Shown here: in pieces, positions 29,501-35,985 of the stretch
Position numbering within the stretch: position 1 is the first letter of the stretch
Layout: every line of letters starts with the position of its first letter
From: Owenia fusiformis
Taxonomy: Eukaryota; Annelida; Polychaeta; Sabellida; Oweniidae
DNA: 64,000 nt
NCBI GenBank assembly: GCA_903813345.2
Contig: CAIIXF020000001.1
Coordinates: 14,219,915 to 14,283,914, forward strand
Reading direction: 5' to 3'
The notes under the pieces: generated by a model
Told to the model about the DNA's origin: nothing
Seen by the model: the letters and a program-made list of their open reading frames with translations, nothing else
The model's database searches: none
Made by a program: the position numbers and the translations under genes

Positions 29501-32336
29501 ATAGAATAGGCTGTTAAATGGATTCATATATGACATAGATAAATACTTACAGTGACTATACTGTAATGATTTGGGAATGTCTTGGATGGGTAGATAGGCC
29601 TCATATAAGGTGTCCTGATACCACATTCCTTCAGTCTATTTATCACAGGAGTCAGCTTCCTATCAATATATTCCATACGGAAGCCATCCAGAGAAAGCAA
29701 GATCAATGGAGGAACTCTGAAAGATAAAATAAATGCTACAATGGCAAAGCTATGCTGAGATGAACGACGGTGATTAAGAAGCCATAGTTTACAGTTGAGT
29801 GACCCGATCAATAAATGAATATAAACTTAACAGAGATGATGGTGATATCAACCACAAACCAATGAAAAAGATGATCATTTTTACATACAGATAGAAATAT
29901 ATTATTATGGGAAGTTTTGCCCCCAAAATCAAACACTTGAACCATTTCATTTGGGGATCATGGAACATTTAAATATGCTTTAAATTTATTTTCATCCTCA
30001 CAATGGGTTTTCGGAAATTAAGTGAAACTTAAGGCATAAAAATATTTCAAAAAACAATGAGAAATCCATAACGGGGAGCACAACACACATGATTTGGCAT
30101 AAACATTGGTCTTGTTATTGTCTAGGGATTTTACATTAACAACTAGTTATATACAGCATATTTTGTCACTTACCCTGGTGGACATGTTGGTGGATCTGGA
30201 CCCCTACATGGCTCAAACAACCATGTAAAATTTCCTGGGTTCTCAGTGGAGGATGGGATAGTAACAACCTCCTCTGTTGTAACAGTTGTAGATGATGGGA
30301 TAGTAACAACCTCCTCTGTTGTAACAGTTGTGGATGATGGGATAGTAACAACCTTCTCTGTTGTTCTAGTTGAGTTCCGTCCCTCCAAGCCCCCAACCTC
30401 ACCACTTTGATTTCTCCCAAAATGGACTCCAAGGCCAATTGCTAGGGCAACAGCTACAGCAGCCACCTGTAAATATCGAAGGATCATTGGGATTACCTTT
30501 AAGTGTACTTCAAATGGTGCAATTCTCAACCATGAACCAGATAATCGTATGTGGTTTTGGAATGGTTGAACATTGTTTCTTGCAAAAGTCTGAATCTGAC
30601 AAACCATGAATAAATTGAAGTTAAAAATGACAAGTCTATTTGCATCCAAGGAAAAGTAGAGGGGTCATATTTTGCATCATCATTTCAGAAATATATGTAC
30701 AATATGAGAAAATTAGGATTAAGCGAGCCATGAGCTCTATTTTGTCCTAATAAATTTATTCTATGACTTACCACAAGTAAGATAATGAGGAGACATTTTC
30801 TCTGAAGACAAGCAGATTTCTTTGATGGCTAAAATAAAAATAGAACATATGCTACCATCAATAAATAAAGTATAATTAAGAATAAATTTATTACAGTGAA
30901 TTAAGTAAGATATATAATGCCTTTAAAATGACACCCCATCCCATAAATCCTACAGATAGCACTCAATTTGTGTAAGATTAAATTGCATGTTGCCAACATG
31001 TGAACTTGGTATCTGTAAGTAAAGTTTCAAAAAGTTCAAAAGGGGTTTGATTTCAAAATGGGATTTTAACTTCTATTTCAGATGAATATTTGGTATCTTT
31101 GGAAAGTACAATTAATGAATTCCTTTAAGCATGCACTACTATACATAGTACATATATATATTATCACTCTGCAAACTTGCTGTGAAAATGTCCATTTTTG
31201 TAGGATAAGGTCATCACTTTTATTGAAATACATGTACTCTAGATATTTGACACTGAGTAGTGATAAACTAACTTATATCAGTATAACATCAAATTTTCAA
31301 ACCTTTGTTTGTTTTATTCACTACCATTTTATATTTTCACTAAAATTCATTAGAAGAGTAAGCAAAGTGGTCAGATTTTTCAGCAGAGTTTTTCCTTCGT
31401 AATATTGGATATGCATAATTTTAAAGGTGCAACAATTAGTGCAGGGGGGCCATTCAACGATCATCGACCAGTGTCAAATATATTTAAGTTTGGATATTTC
31501 ATCAAGATTCAAGACTAACATATATTTTTATTATCTATAAAGAAACCCCTGGATTAACATTATTTCAGCTGATATTCCTCTTGAAACGTGGTGAATCATT
31601 AAAATTATTTAGAGTCCCAATTGTTGGATCATACAATCACAAATCAAATAGATTTTAATGAAATTATCTAAATTATCAACTGTGTGCAGAGTCCAGCTGT
31701 TTCAATGGTGGGTAGAGGGCAGGGGGATGGGCGAGATGGAAGCAGCAGCTTGCTTTTACATAGAGTAAAAGAACCTTTGAGCATATATAATATCATAATA
31801 CCTTAAATTCATCAATCGTCAATGGCGTCAACTGATACTTGCTGCTATAGTAGTCAGAGCTCTGAAAGTTTTATCAAACATTTATAAAACTTCTTGGATG
31901 GGTAAATAAATATGAACATTTTTAGAGTTTCTACATTTTACTTTTCATTTTATGAGTAAACATAAGTTGTACAAAATAAAAATCTTTAAACCAACAGTGA
32001 CAATACTGATTGAACCTGACCTTAGAATAACTCTCTATTAAGGCTAAAATGAAGCTGTTTGATAGGATTCTTCATGGTGTTAGTGACTAAATTTTGTGAT
32101 ACAAATTAATGGGATTGTATGAGTTTTAAAACCTGAGCATTCTTTATGCAAATTCAAAACAATTTACTTTCATCTTTAATTTGACAAGTTATCTAGTTTT
32201 TTGCTCACTTCAACATCACAGTATGTACTCAAAAACAATAGAAAGATATTCAAAATCTGATTTAGTTCTATCTACTTTTACTTATCATCAAAGTAACAAA
32301 TGCAATACATGTATAATGATATATACTTACAGACAT
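110..32336 (-). CDS. ENPP1/3-like ectonucleotide pyrophosphatase/phosphodiesterase with tandem catalytic modules (3' end beyond window)
   Basis: Type II membrane ecto-enzyme of the NPP family, which hydrolyses extracellular nucleotides and, in ENPP1, 2'3'-cGAMP. I traced 25 exons by homology, GT-AG sites and phase: 32331-32336, 31802-31861, 30772-30828, 30174-30466, 29551-29716, 29118-29237, 28175-28250, 27646-27679, 26696-26834, 26331-26439, 21740-21886, 21084-21237, 20328-20394, 20002-20089, 19630-19793, 18183-18386, 17805-17922, 17148-17228, 16542-16671, 16058-16208, 14370-14560, 2418-2589, 1814-1933, 1217-1292, 110-143. About 985 residues are encoded so far. All seven expected active-site residues are present in module 1. 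Exon 21 ends in the same phase and with the same C-x(5)-C-P-x-G linker as exon 4, and joins in phase to a second catalytic start in exon 22, so one gene with two modules is the simplest reading. Two adjacent genes remain possible. No somatomedin-B domains are seen. Confidence 0.88.
1053..1168. mobile_element. ~120-bp MITE, copy 1
   Basis: Short element with inverted ends AAAATGTCAC / GTGACATAA and a middle rich in CCAAACACC, then ACTATARCAATATGTCACCA. Further copies are listed separately. Sits in the ENPP intron next to exon 24. Confidence 0.7.
1965..2078. mobile_element. ~120-bp MITE, copy 2
   Basis: Same family as 1053-1168: CCATTTGTTACAGACACTGA, CCAAACACC, then TGACATAATA. It begins only ~30 bp upstream of the acceptor of ENPP exon 1814-1933. 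Confidence 0.7.
2235..2399. mobile_element. ~165-bp MITE with AGTGGAACAC motifs
   Basis: Imperfect inverted ends AGTGAAACCTGT / ACAGATTTTACT around repeated AAGTGGAACAC. It ends ~18 bp from the donor of ENPP exon 2418-2589. Confidence 0.55.
2990..4340. repeat. Dispersed repeat with four tandem ~162-bp units
   Basis: The left part (2990-3330) is related to 43080-43400 (CCTGACTTT, GATTTGTAGTC, TTGAGAAACTTAG). The right part is four ~162-bp units (about 3672-4330) with AAAATCCAAAATGGC and AATCCCTCAAACGGTTTGGC. No coding potential. Located in the ENPP intron 5' of the first sulfotransferase gene. Confidence 0.8.
5241..5276 (+). promoter_or_regulatory. Putative promoter of sulfotransferase copy 1
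   Basis: AATAAACCAA at 5241 and TATATAA at 5270-5276, 62 bp before the ATG. The same decamer is at 8851-8860 upstream of copy 2, suggesting shared promoter ancestry. Confidence 0.4.
5338..6510 (+). CDS. HS3ST-like sulfotransferase, copy 1 (390 aa)
   Basis: Single-exon type II Golgi-type sulfotransferase: short basic tail, signal anchor at residues about 10-25, stem, then a Sulfotransfer_1 domain from about 132. The 5'-phosphosulfate loop is [12 protein letters not shown] (134-145) and the 3'-phosphate motif is [10 protein letters not shown] (223-232). A Cys pair (C332, C344) and TKGRFHP (348-354) match the C-terminal loop of heparan-sulfate glucosamine 3-O-sulfotransferases. Where HS3STs have a Glu-Lys-Thr-Pro type segment this protein has YERCTVCY (192-199), so the Lys is replaced by Arg and the substrate may differ. 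The stem holds an internal duplication: residues 42-76 and 89-122 share (S)LxAEEIQxLY and an EEQ end. It lies on the strand opposite to ENPP, within an ENPP intron. A TATATAA is at 5270-5276 and AATAAA at 7008-7013. Confidence 0.88.
   Translation: MTTRYYRKRVLTLIVVLFFSYVVVYKFTAYNKKEDTDPTNKSLRAEEIQELYRKDDDSITEIETTMHEKENVSEEQTFKYQDIEATDASLSAEEIQKLYTKEDSMTAIETQVQKERNMTEEQLIGVTKRRLADVILIGMFKGGTGTITVWLSHYHPQVVHLHMNEYYANNYIVGPEQHMATIPNVSDDKIIYERCTVCYTRQESRERILAAYPQKNVKLLVMVRDPLERLISIYVQTIQMKEQKNETFEEYVFHANGTLRTEENYFQHCFYVKYFAKWLMLFPRENIHLVDADMFIKKPWIELEKIEKFLKIEQFFTEKRFQPNPDKPKFHCLLLEYRKTGLHCMGHTKGRFHPTISDETLQRLRKHLKPYNEQFFTLTGQRFSWYEHYD
7720..8305. repeat. Degenerate minisatellite between the sulfotransferase genes
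   Basis: Roughly 15-bp units of the form ATCAAATACCACATC, drifting and partly arranged in ~60-bp higher-order repeats. An open frame through it (7929-8306) simply reads the repeat and is not called as a gene. Confidence 0.8.
8395..8700. mobile_element. Hairpin-headed foldback element
   Basis: A ~140-bp imperfect palindrome (AGAGCAGGTGTTATATC at 8395 against its complement ending 8536) is followed by a core bounded by inverted ATTCGAACATGA (8553) and TCATGTTCGAAT (8686). The hairpin loop contains CGAACGACCGAGGG. No open frame of note. Confidence 0.7.
8851..8919 (+). promoter_or_regulatory. Putative promoter of sulfotransferase copy 2
   Basis: AATAAACCAA at 8851 and TATATAAG at 8912-8919. The TATA-like box is only 15 bp from the first ATG. 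Confidence 0.35.
8934..9968 (+). CDS. HS3ST-like sulfotransferase, copy 2 (344 aa)
   Basis: Tandem paralogue of the gene at 5338, same strand, 2.4 kb downstream, also intronless. Signal anchor at about 12-27, stem, then the sulfotransferase domain with [11 protein letters not shown] (91-101), [13 protein letters not shown] (177-189), the Cys pair C287/C298 and RTKGRSHPE (301-309). The stem has a single copy of the segment that is doubled in copy 1, which explains most of the 46-residue length difference. YERCTLCY (147-154) again carries Arg where HS3STs have Lys. A TATATAAG lies at 8912-8919, only 15 bp before the ATG, so either transcription starts from another promoter or the in-frame Met at 8961 is used. 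The gene is complete with no frameshift. Acceptor substrate is unknown. Confidence 0.88.
   Translation: MRFNTRHYRMKVLILTIIVFLSYIIVYKSTTSKIINNLREDIDANLDAGEIQELYTKNYSMLEIESRVKEERTEIEEQLSGITKHRLSDVILIGMFKGGTGTMTSFLTHHPQVVEVTLAEFYSTYYKLGHIEHMAHMPNVSIDNVIYERCTLCYTSQDARERILAAYPEKNVKFLIMVRDPIERLISGYVQNQYYGQRKMSFKEYIFHINNKTLRTGKEYFEKSFYVSHLARWLMLFPKENIHLVDAGIFIETPWIELEKIEQFLKIEHFFSEDKFPVNPEKPNFHCLIKEYHTGMRCMGRTKGRSHPEISIETMETLKKYFKPYNEQFFTLADQRFSWEENYE
10511..10590 (+). repeat. Short foldback repeat, copy 1
   Basis: Contains GCAGAGTCTAGTTAAACTA with its complement ACTCTGC as a hairpin, then GACCATATTA and a C-rich end. An inverted copy lies at 61290-61364. Confidence 0.7.
10831..11371 (+). repeat. 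Left inverted end of the 3.27-kb element
   Basis: About 540 bp, matched in reverse complement by 13563-14102 with small differences. It contains a short frame (from 10896) mirrored by one in the right end; these are probably chance products of the repeat, not genes. Confidence 0.85.
11597..13190 (+). pseudogene. Remains of a FEN/PIN-like protein gene found in many invertebrate genomes
   Basis: Coding-like pieces in shifting frames line up in order: [19 protein letters not shown] (about 11610), [12 protein letters not shown] with [10 protein letters not shown] (about 11730-11810), [24 protein letters not shown] (about 11900), [14 protein letters not shown] (about 12100), [17 protein letters not shown] (about 12700-12760), [11 protein letters not shown] (about 12870), and [20 protein letters not shown] with SHGWRMKDG (13010-13140). 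The order VYDG, EAD, GCDS resembles the acidic and GCDY motifs of FEN1/XPG nucleases. From memory, similar uncharacterised proteins with an FTGCDS motif are abundant in corals and molluscs. Several frameshifts show that the copy is dead. Confidence 0.65.
12290..12475 (+). mobile_element. ~185-bp dispersed repeat, copy 1 (inside the 3.27-kb element)
   Basis: Starts AAGGTGCAACAATTAGTGCA, then a poly-G run, CATTCAAC, GACCAGTGTCAAA, and ends CTTGAAACGTGGTGAATC. A second copy is at 31422-31606. Confidence 0.7.
13563..14102 (-). repeat. Right inverted end of the 3.27-kb element
   Basis: Reverse-complement copy of 10831-11371. The outer end reads CAGATCGCTACCTA and is followed by TAT, matching the TAT before the left end. 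Confidence 0.85.
14211..14330. mobile_element. ~120-bp MITE, copy 3
   Basis: Same family; lies ~40 bp from the donor side of ENPP exon 14370-14560. Confidence 0.7.
14370..18386 (-). CDS. ENPP-like gene, exons 16-21: first nuclease-like domain
   Basis: Residues about 561-851 match the catalytically inactive nuclease-like domain that packs against the phosphodiesterase domain in ENPP1-3. Landmarks are [11 protein letters not shown] (exon 16), ITHAFLYPP (exon 17), [16 protein letters not shown] (exon 18), the calcium-loop-like DYDADG at residues 723-728 (exon 19), PIPSHFY (exon 20) and [13 protein letters not shown] (exon 21). Instead of ending there, exon 21 continues through WVEEPC and MKCPAG and splits a Gly codon at GTAAGT. 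The same split-Gly arrangement precedes the first catalytic domain at the end of exon 4. If the intron were retained, translation would stop at the TAA inside the donor. Confidence 0.88.
14597..15072 (-). mobile_element. Unit A: non-autonomous element carrying a Crypton-type recombinase N-terminus
   Basis: The unit starts with a hairpin (arms around GACCTCTCCAG/GGAGAGGTC, 14600-14655) and ends with GAGGTACTAACAATATAC. On the minus strand it holds an ATG frame, 14949 to 14659 (96 aa), with [17 protein letters not shown] and [16 protein letters not shown]. This resembles the N-terminal core-binding-type domain of Crypton-derived tyrosine recombinases (KIAA1958/DUF3504 proteins). No catalytic domain follows. 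The ATG overlaps a palindromic ATGACGTCAT. Confidence 0.55.
15073..15692 (-). mobile_element. Unit B: second tandem copy of the Crypton-N-terminus element
   Basis: Same layout as unit A: a strong hairpin head (15066-15240, loop GAGACCGAAGGTCGAG), a TTGTTAGTC junction, then a minus-strand 37-codon frame (15511 to 15398) encoding [15 protein letters not shown] and [10 protein letters not shown], matching unit A's domain start. A GT donor-like site overlaps the stop, suggesting a first exon. It again ends GAGGTACTAACAATATA. Confidence 0.55.
15785..16057. repeat. Degenerate ~26-bp minisatellite
   Basis: Repeats of ACCTGTACATTGTGAC / ACATGGTGA type running right up to the donor of ENPP exon 16058-16208. 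Confidence 0.7.
16921..17050. mobile_element. ~120-bp MITE, copy 4
   Basis: Same family; ~100 bp from ENPP exon 17148-17228. Confidence 0.65.
18590..19435. repeat. Composite repeat with ~120-bp tandem units and a GGAC-rich end
   Basis: Begins CTAGAAAAACAGCAACTCCA, continues with several ~120-bp units (CCTTTGTCCC, GGCATCAGCATATAAAAT, TTTGAGTTATCAAAGAT, AAATGGCCGCCATTTTGAAA) and ends in ACGGACGGAC plus GAACTTCGTTCGGTGGGATA. Frames through it on the minus strand just translate the repeat. Other copies are at 28345-29100, 34190-34770 and 54060-54942. Confidence 0.8.
19630..29716 (-). CDS. ENPP-like gene, exons 5-15: first phosphodiesterase catalytic domain
   Basis: Residues about 139-560. The metal ligands and nucleophile expected from ENPP1 are all visible: D149 in SLDGFR, nucleophile T185 in [15 protein letters not shown]305 and H309 in EPDTTGH, D352-H353 in VSDHG, and H466 in AHGWDNNF. 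Other family landmarks are FMWPGCDV (exon 7), the [11 protein letters not shown] segment (exon 9), [11 protein letters not shown] (exon 12), TAHGPGFK (exon 14) and [13 protein letters not shown] (exon 15). Exon 9 uses a weak donor, GTTCGT. Intron 10 (21887-26330) holds a Mab-21/cGAS-like gene on the other strand. The domain is full length and free of stops, so catalytic activity is expected. Confidence 0.9.
20576..20695. mobile_element. ~120-bp MITE, copy 5
   Basis: Same family; abuts the hairpin-headed element at 20697. Confidence 0.65.
20697..21052. mobile_element. Hairpin-headed foldback element beside ENPP exon 12
   Basis: A palindrome with arms TATAATGGTTGATTC / GAATCAACCATTATA and loop GTGACCGAAGGGAACGAG is followed by a core bounded by CCCACCCTAA and TTAGGGTGGGA. 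The core holds repeats of GGAGTTGTATACGCT. It ends about 30 bp into the intron from the donor of exon 21084-21237. Confidence 0.75.
22241..22320. mobile_element. ~120-bp MITE, partial copy 6
   Basis: Shortened member of the same family with CCAAACACCATCC and ATATGTCACCACTTCTGG. Confidence 0.55.
22756..24252 (+). CDS. Mab-21 / cGAS-like receptor (cGLR) family nucleotidyltransferase, 498 aa
   Basis: Single-exon gene in intron 10 of the ENPP gene, opposite strand. The Mab-21/cGAS fold is suggested by the nucleotidyltransferase signature: the helix-capping Gly-Ser at 96-97 ([11 protein letters not shown]), the E-x-D metal pair E109/D111 in PCECDFVLP, and a third acidic residue D243 in TDIDLAF. 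It is followed by WMKSFYETP, the [11 protein letters not shown] helix and [14 protein letters not shown], which resemble the C-terminal helical part of the family. All three acidic ligands being present suggests an active enzyme rather than a structural Mab-21 protein. In animals, active cGLRs sense nucleic acid and make cyclic dinucleotides for STING; which nucleotide is made here is unknown. Start chosen at the first ATG, in ATCATCATGG context. AATAAA is at 24656-24661. Confidence 0.75.
   Translation: MAASSRNRPNHSSDSDSDNYVKTIPLMKNTLTANEEENLSHHITEIYNSAKLKHSQEELDRHVEYIKARVIQPILNKFNEMQPALAVDDVHVLLNGSMSNRSKIGTPCECDFVLPMVLSRHVLISLIDSKSQEYDFPGQLDVELPDDPHTDLQNLNKKHPGLIKHNSLDSEELNRLILLTVSNCLLQLCTEGILVYKREIYIKKPVYVESYQLKENEVILYNNSQSPCIQLTVWGPLCVTDIDLAFCLKILKIPQLPCNKDSFYMALHGKNGWMKSFYETPNLRASRIDDRHRTVLIALKSMLSQYQKATSNKTKLHSHALFTLVRHHQEQCNSSAHEQPIGNCYIDISHNLCKLLLRSVQNNTNIEISNTKWLDDLFDKDNPDMYIYKSGDDTHWSATQLFLLVVYILTELLKSTCVSSHAYYCEYLELLSKECVLEHMKQSILQNPDNAFTFSEREEILSHEDKREMIIKQYNLANNYSVVVDTERILTRLNLKNS
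24266..24490 (+). CDS. Small acidic reading frame just after the cGLR stop
   Basis: A 74-codon frame begins 13 bp after the TAG of the cGLR gene, shifted by one base. It is acidic, contains an imperfect internal repeat of EDNTEL, and ends in a basic run, NRKRKWK, like a nuclear localisation signal. It could be a former C-terminal tail cut off by a frameshift or stop, a second small protein on the same transcript, or chance. It precedes the likely polyadenylation signal at 24656, so it is within the same transcript unit. Confidence 0.3.
   Translation: MILITWSQELGEDNTELYSYNHELLSQTIPPESSSSTHCIEPSVCEDNTELQELIVSNESENEVGLKNRKRKWK
24656..24661 (+). terminator. Putative polyadenylation signal of the cGLR gene
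   Basis: AATAAA about 400 bp after the stop codon, followed by a TG-rich stretch. Confidence 0.5.
25733..26122. mobile_element. Second copy of the hairpin-headed element at 20697
   Basis: Near-identical layout and sequence to 20697-21052, with the clearer inverted ends CCCACCCTAAGTGCTTTA and its complement. Lies in ENPP intron 10 downstream of the cGLR gene. Confidence 0.75.
26859..27467. mobile_element. 609-bp MITE flanked by TA (Tc1/mariner-like ends)
   Basis: Inverted ends CAGGGTGGGCCAAAAAAAAC and GGCCCACCCTG, both flanked by TA (26857-26858, 27468-27469). No transposase frame. It starts 24 bp from the acceptor of ENPP exon 26696-26834. Confidence 0.8.
28345..29100. repeat. Composite repeat, second copy, interrupted by a MITE
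   Basis: Same family as 18590-19435; split by the inverted-end insertion at 28453-28848. It ends just before ENPP exon 29118-29237. Confidence 0.8.
28453..28848. mobile_element. ~400-bp MITE with 25-bp inverted ends nested in a repeat
   Basis: Ends AAAGGACGATTCTCGGTTTG and its complement. The interior is two tandem ~205-bp copies around ATCCCTGCTTCAGAC and TTTAATTTGGGTAATATTTC. No coding sequence. Confidence 0.8.
30174..32336 (-). CDS. ENPP-like gene, exons 1-4: cytosolic tail, membrane anchor and Thr-rich stem
   Basis: The start ATG is at 32334-32336 in a 2-codon exon followed at once by GTAAGT. The short tail (residues 1-34) ends in basic and Cys residues, then a hydrophobic segment at about 35-55 gives a type II signal anchor. 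Exon 4 (30174-30466) encodes a stem with about 2.7 copies of a 14-residue repeat, [14 protein letters not shown] (42-bp unit, about 30247-30370), likely O-glycosylated and length-variable. The stem ends in a C-x(6)-C-P-P-G motif just before the catalytic domain. ENPP1 and ENPP3 carry two somatomedin-B domains here; this protein does not, so the anchor and catalytic core are joined by a mucin-like linker. Confidence 0.85.
31422..31606 (+). mobile_element. ~185-bp dispersed repeat, copy 2
   Basis: Close match to 12290-12475 in the same orientation, in ENPP intron 2-3 (between exons 30772 and 31802). Confidence 0.7.
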
Positions 32337-32790
32337 GTTGACACATGAAGTCCAAGACCAGAGATAAGTAAAACAACTTGATGTATCACAATATGACTAC
32401 TTGAAATCGAATACAGGTTACTTGAATCCACTGTTGAATTTGCCTGTATTTACCCCTTGCATTAAGTTGAACTTCACATGTTTCATATATTTTGTACTTT
32501 TTAATTTCAATGTTATAGTGAATGAAATCTAAGTGTAAAAAACTGTATGGAGTGTTTACCAACTATAGGATTGTAAATTAATATAATAAAAATGTAAATA
32601 AATAAATAATAAAAAAATCTGCATGTAAGAATAATGTAGTGTTTACACGTATGTGCCCAACACCCTTATATCCATTAATAACTTTCTGAATGAAGAACCT
32701 GAATTTAGAGATAATGCTTTTATCTTTATTCCTATATTGAACTTGTGTTACACACCAGTTAAGTTAGGCATATTGGAAAGAGTAATGTAA

Positions 32791-33618
32791 TTAAAGAGAT
32801 GTTAATGATTAATTTTTTCTTTATTCCTTTTTGTTTTGAATTTTTTATACCATAACATTAACTAACTACTCAATATGCAACTTTTCACCACGTAGAATTT
32901 TAAAATATTAAGTTTTATAATTTAGTATGATTCAGAGAAAGGGATTATACAGAGAGATTAGCAATTTATCTATTATCTTACAATTTAGCTCAATTCTTAA
33001 ATTTGAAGATCTACTGCTATATTGTTAAATATGCATTATAACAGATCGATTTGATGGTAAGAACTAGTATGTGATATGATTGATTTTACCTTTTTGTCAT
33101 CATTGCTAAGGAATATAATAATACCATTCCAATTAATGATAACTCACTTATTGTATTACTTCTGCTTGATACACATGCTGGAAGATATGCTTTTAAAATT
33201 AGTAAACCATTACCAAAACTATGGTTACCCTGTAGTAGTGAAAGGCACATTAAAATGAATATCACCCCCTTCAATCTATTTTTACAGGTTTTTATGATCA
33301 TTTCACATTTTTCTATAATTTGCTTTACCAGGACGGTGAATTTTCTTCATTTTTCTTCAAACATTTCGTCTTACGAATATTTATTATATCTGTCAATTCC
33401 AAGAAAATCGCTCCGCTACGTTTGAAAATAATCCAAGTTATGTCATTTTTCCCATTGAGCTCCATTATAAAAATGGAATTTTCAAACTTAATATTTTAAA
33501 ATTCTCAAGGTGAAAAGTTGCAAATTGAGTAGTTAGTTAATGTTATGGTGTAAAAAATTCAAAACAAAAAGGAATAAAGAAAAAATGCCACGGAGAAGTC
33601 TCATTACATCTCTTTAAA
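32791..33618. mobile_element. ~830-bp foldback element just upstream of the ENPP gene
   Basis: Inverted ends of ~130 bp: TTAAAGAGATGT with TTTGTTTTGAATTTTTTA and TAACTACTCAATATGCAACT on the left, their complement at 33480-33618. It lies ~450 bp upstream of the ENPP start codon, so it may bear on its promoter. Confidence 0.8.
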
Positions 33619-34189
33619 ATGATATGCCAATATCAAGCCATCAATCTATTTTTATGTACAACAAAAAGGTCTCTACCAGGAACCACTAGTGAAATAGCTA
33701 ATCAATAGTGTATCATCATACACGAGTGAAATATGCATCTCTAGCTCTGTCACAAGTGAAATTGAAGTGTCTAGAGAAATCAAGTGATTGACAAGTGTGT
33801 GTGACTAGTGCTATCACCAGTGAGTTCTATAGTCACTTAGAGAGACTTCAATACTAGTCTCTGACTATAGCCCTTTCTACACAATCATATTGGCAAGTAC
33901 CATGATCTTTTTTGATTTTTTTTATGAATACCATAATGGCTCACCCTCAATTTGGTATATTTAAAGAGACAGTTTGTAGCCCCTATCCTAAAATAACCCG
34001 AAAAATGTATAAATATGATATAAGTCTTTGTTAATTACTTTTTTCTCATAAATATAACAGCTTCAAAAATCCTCAATCGGAAGTTCGATAACTGGCACAC
34101 AATTTTGTTAAAGCTTTGATGTTTCCAAAAAAAGAAGGTTAATATATAAGTCTATTGATGGCGAAAGTTACAGCCAATTATAAACTAGA

Positions 34190-34772
34190 CAACAGCAACG
34201 CCAAAGCGTAGCAAATCCCATCGAACAGCCATGGCTGGTATTTTTACAAACAAAATATATAGCAAAAATGGCAGCCATTTTTCAAAATGGCCACCTTCTA
34301 CCAAAAGTGTCATTAGGCAGTGTGCCATGCTTATAGTATTCACATACCAAATATGAACAAAATCCCTCCACTACTTTTCGAGTTATAGCAAAAATCGTAA
34401 AATAACAAGTAAAGGCCACCATTTTTCAAGATGGCTGCCATGTGCTTCTTAAATAACTACATTTCTAGATTTATCAATGTCCTATATGATTTTATTACAT
34501 TTAAAACATATTGCTATTACAGTTTTACATATTGCACCTAAATTACTGTAAAATAGCAACTAAAATGGCCACCATTTTTAAATGAGTGGCCATTTTGAAA
34601 ATCGCCTTTCGAGCAGACTTTCTACCCCCATATGGTATATGTATACAAAATATGAACAAAAATCGGCCCAACGGTATTTGAGTTATTGCCTGGACGGATG
34701 GACAGATGTTGGACGGACGGACGGACGGAGGTGTTCCCTATATCCCTCCGAACTTTGTTCTATGGGATAATT
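34190..34772. repeat. Composite repeat, third copy
   Basis: CTAGACAACAGCAACGCC start, AAATGGCAGCCATTTTTC units, GGACGGACGGACGGACGG end and TATATCCCTCCGAACTTTGT. Confidence 0.75.
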
Positions 34773-35251
34773 AGTATCAGAAAGACCCAATCAAAAAAGG
34801 TTTACTACTTTTCAAGTTCAATGGTAAATTATTGAAGGGTATGGGAAGGTCATTAACACTCACAAGCTGCAACTATGCGAGGTCACACAGGCCCATAGCC
34901 AACATTTGCAAAGGGGTATACTTTTAAGAAAATTCCAGGAGGGGTCACCTCCCAATGTTTGATAACAGTTTTCAACTTTTTTCCTTCTCACGCCTATACT
35001 GTATTCTATAAATTGTGATGAATCTACTTAATACCTAAGCTCATGTACTGTATTATTCTCATTGGTAAACAAAACTGAACATGTTTTAAAAGTGTGATAA
35101 TGCTGTGACAGTTATATGTTGACTCAGTACCTAAAGGGGCTGAAACAATGTTTGATAAGTCCTCCAGATGTAATTTATGACATAACTCACTGATAGATGT
35201 CACATGCATTCAGGAGTGTTGGGGCCAACAGCCAACCAGGCATTTACATGC

Positions 35252-35376
35252 AAATGTCACCACATGCCATCTGTTACAGATGCCAAACTCCGAACACCTA
35301 ACACCAACCACTGAATGCTGGCACAAAAAGTTGAAGATGATAACAATATGTCACCACTTTTGGTTGTGACATAAAA
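35252..35376. mobile_element. ~120-bp MITE, copy 7
   Basis: Same family, in the intergenic stretch between ENPP and WLS. Confidence 0.7.
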
Positions 35377-35985
35377 ATCATATCATAAAACATATCTCAT
35401 TCAGAAAATCATCTCATTCTTATGTTTTCAAACTATTAATACCCTGTACAAGGGACATTACAGACTGTAAAATCAGTTAACTGCTTTTATGGGATAACTT
35501 TTTGTCACTCGATTAAACATTAAATTGAACAAGGGTACATCCACTCTCCAAATACAAAGGTCCATCCACCATCATAATAACACTTGTTATGATTTATTTC
35601 AATTCAGATGAATTCAACAAACAGAAGTTTACTATAGAAAACTAAGGCTATATATTTCAAGTTAAGAACTTATGAATAAATATTTGCGTAGTATGCTAAG
35701 AAATATACATGTATAGTATAACCTGTAATAAAGAAATCTAGGATGAAATGTTAATTGTAAAATGACAATATTTTATAAAATACATTTTACATTATGTAGA
35801 TGACCACAAAATCGTATATAATCTCGTTGTATGTTGACTGACTGTGTACATAAACTACTAAAATAATATCTAAATACAAGTATGAGAGCTATAAAATGAG
35901 ATCTAAAATATGTCAATATATTGCTATTATAAATACAGGTACAGGTACATTACATATTGAACATACATGTAGTTTCTATACTGTA

